This document shows, in pieces, positions 2,588-6,348 of a DNA stretch of 6,348 nucleotides. The first letter of the stretch is position 1; each line of letters begins with the position of its first letter. The stretch comes from Candidatus Iainarchaeum sp. GTDB taxonomy: Archaea; Iainarchaeota; Iainarchaeia; Iainarchaeales; JAAZKV01. The DNA lies in assembly GCA_028690725.1 (NCBI GenBank), contig JAQVAR010000040.1:1-6348 (forward strand), given 5' to 3'. The notes below the pieces were generated by a model. That model was not told the DNA's origin, did not search any database, and saw only the letters and a list, made by a program, of their open reading frames with translations. The translations under genes and the position numbers were made by a program.

Positions 2588-5186
2588 ATATTAATTTGTT
2601 TTTCTTCATTTCTTCATATTCTTCTTTTACATTAATTGCTATACCATTTTTAGTATTTTTTGGGAATACTCCATCTTCTCCGTAAGAATATTGTACTAGT
2701 GCATTAGAAGCTGTTCTTACTGTTCTATCTGGTGTTGCCACCAAATCTTTTAATGCATTTGATAATCTTCTATATAAGTATCCTGATACTTTTGTTGATA
2801 CCCCTGTGTCTACTTCTCCTTGTCTTCCACCCATTGCGTGGTAAAAATATTCTTTTGCTGTTAAACCATTTATAAAATTATTTTCAATAAAACCACCGGC
2901 TTCTAATCCAACATCACCTATTTTGTTTGTTGTAATTAATCTTTTTTCAAATCCTTTTTTTGGTCTTCCTTCTCTTACTGATGCTTGTCCCCAGAATCCT
3001 GCAATATTCATCAGATTGGTAGTGCTTCCTCTTGATTTTGATAATATCATTGCTATTGTATTCATTACTGGTTTTTCTCTTGTAACAAATTCTAATTTTT
3101 CTTTTGTTACTTCTTTTTCAACTTTTTCTTTTGTTTCAAAAGCTAATTTCATCATGTATTGTTCAAATGATTGGTCTAGTGTTCTTCCTGGAATAATTTC
3201 CATTGTTCCTTTTTCGTAAGCATTTACTATTATTCTTCCTTTTTCGAAAGCTTCATTTATTACTCTCTTTTTTAATTTCTTTATTTCGTCACTTGTTTTG
3301 TATTCTTCTAATGAAGCTGTCATTCCTGTTTGTGTTAGAATAAAACTTGTTAATCTATTTGTTCCGTGATAAAATTTTTCTACTATTTCACTTGAATATT
3401 CTCTTGCTAGTTTATCAACTAATTTTCCTTTCCCAACACTTAATGCATTAGCATCTATTACTCCGCTTTTTAACAATCCATTTTCAATTATAACTTTTTC
3501 TCTCATTTGGTGTTCTACTCCTAAACTAGCTAATATTTTTCCAGTGTATGATTCAAATTCCATATTAAGATCTTTTGGTAGTATTTGTGAAAAGATTATT
3601 TTTCCAGAATATTTTTTTCCTCTATCTGGTTTTGGAATTTCTTTTATTCCCATTTCAAATAATAATTGCATTGTTTGTGTTTTGTCAAATTCTGTTTGTG
3701 GTAATGTTAAAGCAAATAATCCTGATACTCCATCTTCTGATGGTGCTATTACTGGTGCGCCAAATCTTGGTGAAATTATTTGGTCTCTTGTTAACATTAA
3801 TCTTTTTGCCTCTGTTTTTCCTTCTTCTGTTTGTGGTACGTGACAATTCATTTCATCTCCATCAAAATCTGCATTGTATGGTGGGCAAACAATTGGGTTT
3901 ATTCTAAATACTTTTCCAGGCATTATTCTTGCTGTGTGGGCCATCATGCTCATTCTGTGTAATGATGGTTGTCTGTTGAATAATACTATGTCACCGTCTT
4001 GTAAATTTCTTTCAATTCTATAACCAACATCTAATTCTTCAATAATTTCTTCTTTGTTATCATCACTAACTTTTCTTCTTGTACCATTAGGTCTAATTAT
4101 GTATACTGGTTTGTCTGATTCTTTTATTTGTTTTTTTGCTGTTGCTAAATTCCATTCTGTTATAAATTCTGGTACTGTTAATTCTTTTGCTGCTTCTTCT
4201 GGTATTCCTAATTCTGATATGTCTATGTATGGGTCTGGTACAACTGTTGATCTTGCCGCATGGTTTACTCTTTTTCCTGTTAGATTGTATCTGAATCTTC
4301 CTTTTTTTCCTTTAAGTCTTTGAATTATTGTTCTTAATGGTCTTCCACTCCGGTGTTTTGCTGGTGGTACTCCTGCTGTATTATTATCAAAATATGTTGT
4401 AATATGGTATTGTAACAAATCCCACAAATCTTCTATTATTAATTGTGGTGCTCCTGCTTCAATATTGTCTTTTAATCTATTATTTATTCTTACAATGTCA
4501 ACTAATTTGTGTGTCAAATCATCTTCACTTTTTATTCCTCCTTCTAGAGAAATACTTGGTCTTATAGTAATAGGTGGTATTTGTAATACAGTTGTTACGA
4601 ACCATTCTGGTCTTATTCTTGTAACATCATAACCTAATAATTTTAAATGCTCTTCTGGTATTTTTTCAACCCATTCTCTTATTTGTGTTGGATAAATTCT
4701 TTCTTTGTTGTAATAAAAATTTGTTGGTTTGTCTAATTGTACTTTTCCTACACTAGCATTACAATGTGGGCATTTTTTTGTTGTTCTTGCTTTTAAAACT
4801 ATTTTTTTGGACAAGTCTCTTATTCTTCCTTTTGTTTCTTCTTCATATTTTTTTATTTGTTCTTCTCCTATTAATAATTTTCCACATTCTTTACAAGTAC
4901 TAATAAGCAATAATTCTATTTTTCTTCCAAATTCTGAGTGTATTACTGGTCTTTCTAATTCTAAACTTCCAAAGTGTCCTGGGCAATCCCTCATTGTTTG
5001 TCCACAAGTTTTACATCTAATTCCCGGATTTATTACTCCTAGGTGTGAGTCCATTAGTCCTCCTTCCATTGGAAAACCATCTTTGTCATATGTTTCTGGT
5101 GTTTTTATTTCTACTGCGCTCATTTTTCTGATCATGTCTGGTCCGAGTATAGTAAATTCTATTCCACCAATTTTTTTCATTATCAT
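2586..5186 (-). CDS. rpoA1: DNA-directed RNA polymerase subunit A' (Rpo1N), catalytic
   Basis: This 866-residue protein is the N-terminal part of the archaeal RNA polymerase largest subunit and carries the catalytic magnesium site. In order: clamp-core N-terminus; first zinc site C58, C61, C68, H71; second zinc site C98, C101, C139, C142; HRSGRPL (278-284) and the switch/active-site segment RLKGKKGRF...NLTGKRVN (290-308); NRQPSLHRMSMM (404-415); and NADFDGDEM (438-446), with metal-binding D440, D442 and D444. The bridge helix lies near 774-810 (EYFYHAMGGRQGEVDTG...SGYLYRRL). Length is close to normal for archaeal A' (about 870-900) and both zinc sites are complete. Odd points: ARTVISPDP, close to invariant in archaeal and eukaryotic homologues, reads ARSTVVPDP (311-319), and the bridge helix has Gly795, Ser797 and Lys799 where Ala, Lys or Arg, and Ala are expected. 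The start at ATG 5186 is preferred over ATG 5180 because AGGTGA lies 6 nt upstream. It is cotranscribed with rpoB (10-nt gap) and rpoA2 (8-nt gap). Confidence 0.98.
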   Translation of the reverse strand: MIMKKIGGIEFTILGPDMIRKMSAVEIKTPETYDKDGFPMEGGLMDSHLGVINPGIRCKTCGQTMRDCPGHFGSLELERPVIHSEFGRKIELLLISTCKECGKLLIGEEQIKKYEEETKGRIRDLSKKIVLKARTTKKCPHCNASVGKVQLDKPTNFYYNKERIYPTQIREWVEKIPEEHLKLLGYDVTRIRPEWFVTTVLQIPPITIRPSISLEGGIKSEDDLTHKLVDIVRINNRLKDNIEAGAPQLIIEDLWDLLQYHITTYFDNNTAGVPPAKHRSGRPLRTIIQRLKGKKGRFRYNLTGKRVNHAARSTVVPDPYIDISELGIPEEAAKELTVPEFITEWNLATAKKQIKESDKPVYIIRPNGTRRKVSDDNKEEIIEELDVGYRIERNLQDGDIVLFNRQPSLHRMSMMAHTARIMPGKVFRINPIVCPPYNADFDGDEMNCHVPQTEEGKTEAKRLMLTRDQIISPRFGAPVIAPSEDGVSGLFALTLPQTEFDKTQTMQLLFEMGIKEIPKPDRGKKYSGKIIFSQILPKDLNMEFESYTGKILASLGVEHQMREKVIIENGLLKSGVIDANALSVGKGKLVDKLAREYSSEIVEKFYHGTNRLTSFILTQTGMTASLEEYKTSDEIKKLKKRVINEAFEKGRIIVNAYEKGTMEIIPGRTLDQSFEQYMMKLAFETKEKVEKEVTKEKLEFVTREKPVMNTIAMILSKSRGSTTNLMNIAGFWGQASVREGRPKKGFEKRLITTNKIGDVGLEAGGFIENNFINGLTAKEYFYHAMGGRQGEVDTGVSTKVSGYLYRRLSNALKDLVATPDRTVRTASNALVQYSYGEDGVFPKNTKNGIAINVKEEYEEMKKNKLI

Positions 5187-5192
5187 AAATAT

Positions 5193-5198
5193 TCACCT
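5193..5198 (-). promoter_or_regulatory. Ribosome-binding site of rpoA1, overlapping the rpoB stop
   Basis: AGGTGA on the minus strand, sharing bases with the TAG stop of rpoB (5199-5197). It is 6 nt from the ATG at 5186 and 12 nt from the ATG at 5180, so the first Met is the better start. The arrangement mirrors the rpoA1/rpoA2 junction. Confidence 0.85.
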
Positions 5199-6348
5199 AA
5201 ACTTTATCCTTTAATTTTATTTTTGCTAGTATTCCTAATGCTTTTAATTCTTCTAATAACAATTTGAATCCATAACTCATTTCAACTGGATATACTTTTC
5301 CGCCTTTTCCTCCTAGCGTAACAATCTTTTTTCTTATTTCATCTTTGTATCCTATTAAACCTGTTTCTTCGTCAACCATTGCAACAAATTTGTCTGAATC
5401 TTCAATCATTTTTTCATGTAATAACATTGCTACTCCGTGTCCAACTAATGTTTCTCCTTCCATTTCTCCAAATCTTAATCCACCTTCTTTTTCTTTTCCT
5501 TCTGTTGGTTGTCTTGTTAACATTTGTACTGGCCCTCTTGCTCTTGCTTGTATTTTGTGTGTTACTATGTGATATAATTTTTGGTATGGGATTACTCCTG
5601 TAAAAATCATTCCATTTATTTTTTTCCCAGTTATTCCATCATAAAAAATTTCCATTCCATCATTTCTAAATCCTCTTTCTTCTAACATTTTTTCTAATTC
5701 TTCTTGTTTTGTTGAGTTGAATGGTGTTCCGTCAATTATTTTTCCTGTTGCAGCTCCCGCTTTTCCACCAATCATTTCTAATAAATGTCCCATTGTCATT
5801 CTTGATGGTATTGAATGCGGGTTTAATATTAGGTCTGGTTTTATTCCATCAATATTGAATGGCATGTCTTCTTCTGGTACAATATAACTAATAACTCCTT
5901 TTTGTCCGTGTCTTGAAGCTAATTTGTCTCCTACTGCTGGTTTCAAAGTAGTTCTAACTTTTACTTTTACTAGTCTACTTCCATCAGGTCCTTCTGTAAT
6001 AATTATTGTATCAACGAAACCATCTTTTCTTTTTCTAACAACTACTGAAGAGTCTCTTCTTTTTTCTTGTTCTACTCCAAAATCATTCATTTCTTCAAAA
6101 AATTTTGGTGGGCTAGTCCTACCAATTATTGCTTCTCCTTCTTTAACTTCTTGTTCTAAATTAATTATTCCATCTTGTCCTAATTTTGAATATTTTTGTT
6201 CTTCAATAAAACCAACTTTTTCTTCTGTTGGAATTTCAAATTTGTCTCTTTGCCCACCTGGGTATCTTTGTTCTATTGCTTCATAACCTCTAAAATAACT
6301 TCCTCTTGCCAGTCCTCTATCAACTGCCCCTTGGTTTACTACTACTGC
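5197..6348 (-). CDS. rpoB: DNA-directed RNA polymerase subunit B (Rpo2), C-terminal 383 residues; 5' part outside window
   Basis: The reading frame is open from the window edge (codon 6348-6346) to TAG at 5199-5197, giving 383 residues of the second-largest RNA polymerase subunit. The internal Met at 6090 is not the start: the upstream 86 residues include RGLARGSYFRGYEA, RYPGGQRDKFEIP and IIGRTSPPKF, all typical of RpoB. Core motifs follow: VGDKLASRHGQKGV (139-152 of the fragment), which lies near the active centre; DMPFNIDGIKPDLILNPHSIPSRMT; and GGLRFGEMEGETLVGHG (289-305). The end KVYPVEMSYGFKLLLEELKALGI is also canonical. The segment where archaeal and eukaryotic homologues have a CxxC...CxxC zinc site (321-350) contains no cysteine, and the whole fragment is cysteine-free. 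Whether the gene is one rpoB or a split rpoB'/rpoB'' pair cannot be decided, because this part is common to both. The next gene, rpoA1, begins 10 nt downstream. Confidence 0.97.
   Translation of the reverse strand, partial: AVVVNQGAVDRGLARGSYFRGYEAIEQRYPGGQRDKFEIPTEEKVGFIEEQKYSKLGQDGIINLEQEVKEGEAIIGRTSPPKFFEEMNDFGVEQEKRRDSSVVVRKRKDGFVDTIIITEGPDGSRLVKVKVRTTLKPAVGDKLASRHGQKGVISYIVPEEDMPFNIDGIKPDLILNPHSIPSRMTMGHLLEMIGGKAGAATGKIIDGTPFNSTKQEELEKMLEERGFRNDGMEIFYDGITGKKINGMIFTGVIPYQKLYHIVTHKIQARARGPVQMLTRQPTEGKEKEGGLRFGEMEGETLVGHGVAMLLHEKMIEDSDKFVAMVDEETGLIGYKDEIRKKIVTLGGKGGKVYPVEMSYGFKLLLEELKALGILAKIKLKDKV

Noticed and set aside
5197..6090. rpoB starting at the Met at 6090
   Set aside because: The frame continues upstream to the window edge with unmistakable RpoB motifs (RGLARGSYFRGYEA, RYPGGQ, GRTSPPKF), so this Met is internal.
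1..6348. Mobile element, CRISPR array, defence or otherwise novel multi-gene system
   Set aside because: The whole window is explained by the conserved archaeal rpo-rpl30e-nusA-rps12 cluster. No repeat array, transposase, integrase or tRNA gene is visible, and no gene-free gap exceeds 213 nt.

Overview
The window is a piece of an archaeal genome, very AT-rich, carrying the core transcription/translation cluster. Every convincing gene is on the minus strand. Read in the direction of transcription (from high to low coordinates) the order is rpoB (3' part only), rpoA1, rpoA2, rpl30e, nusA, rps12 (5' part only). This order, the RNA polymerase largest subunit split into A' and A'', and Shine-Dalgarno sites of the GGTGA type identify an archaeon. 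Several normally conserved motifs are altered: no RpoB C-terminal zinc site, unusual bridge-helix and trigger-loop residues, and a NusA with worn KH motifs. Together with the low GC these point to a fast-evolving, perhaps DPANN-type lineage. That placement is inference; no phylogeny could be run.

Layout: 6348-5197 is the C-terminal third of the RNA polymerase second-largest subunit. 5186-2586 is subunit A' (catalytic aspartates, bridge helix), and 2577-1315 is subunit A'' (trigger loop). These three genes are packed with 8-10 nt gaps, and each upstream TAG stop overlaps the ribosome-binding site of the next gene. A 213-nt gap follows (1314-1102). It holds a strong archaeal BRE/TATA promoter, hairpins that would lie in an unusually long leader of about 158 nt, and a possible 20-codon basic ORF. 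Then come ribosomal protein eL30 (1101-784), the small archaeal NusA (765-370), an AT-rich 75-nt gap with a possible weak promoter, and ribosomal protein uS12 (294 to the window edge).

How the genes work together: the Rpo subunits assemble the catalytic core of RNA polymerase, NusA is an RNA-binding transcription factor, and eL30 and uS12 are ribosomal. The promoter after rpoA2 suggests the ribosomal/nusA part can be transcribed separately from the polymerase part. No mobile element, CRISPR array, tRNA, rRNA or defence system is visible. This is a housekeeping region. The points of interest are the divergent active-site motifs and the structured eL30 leader.
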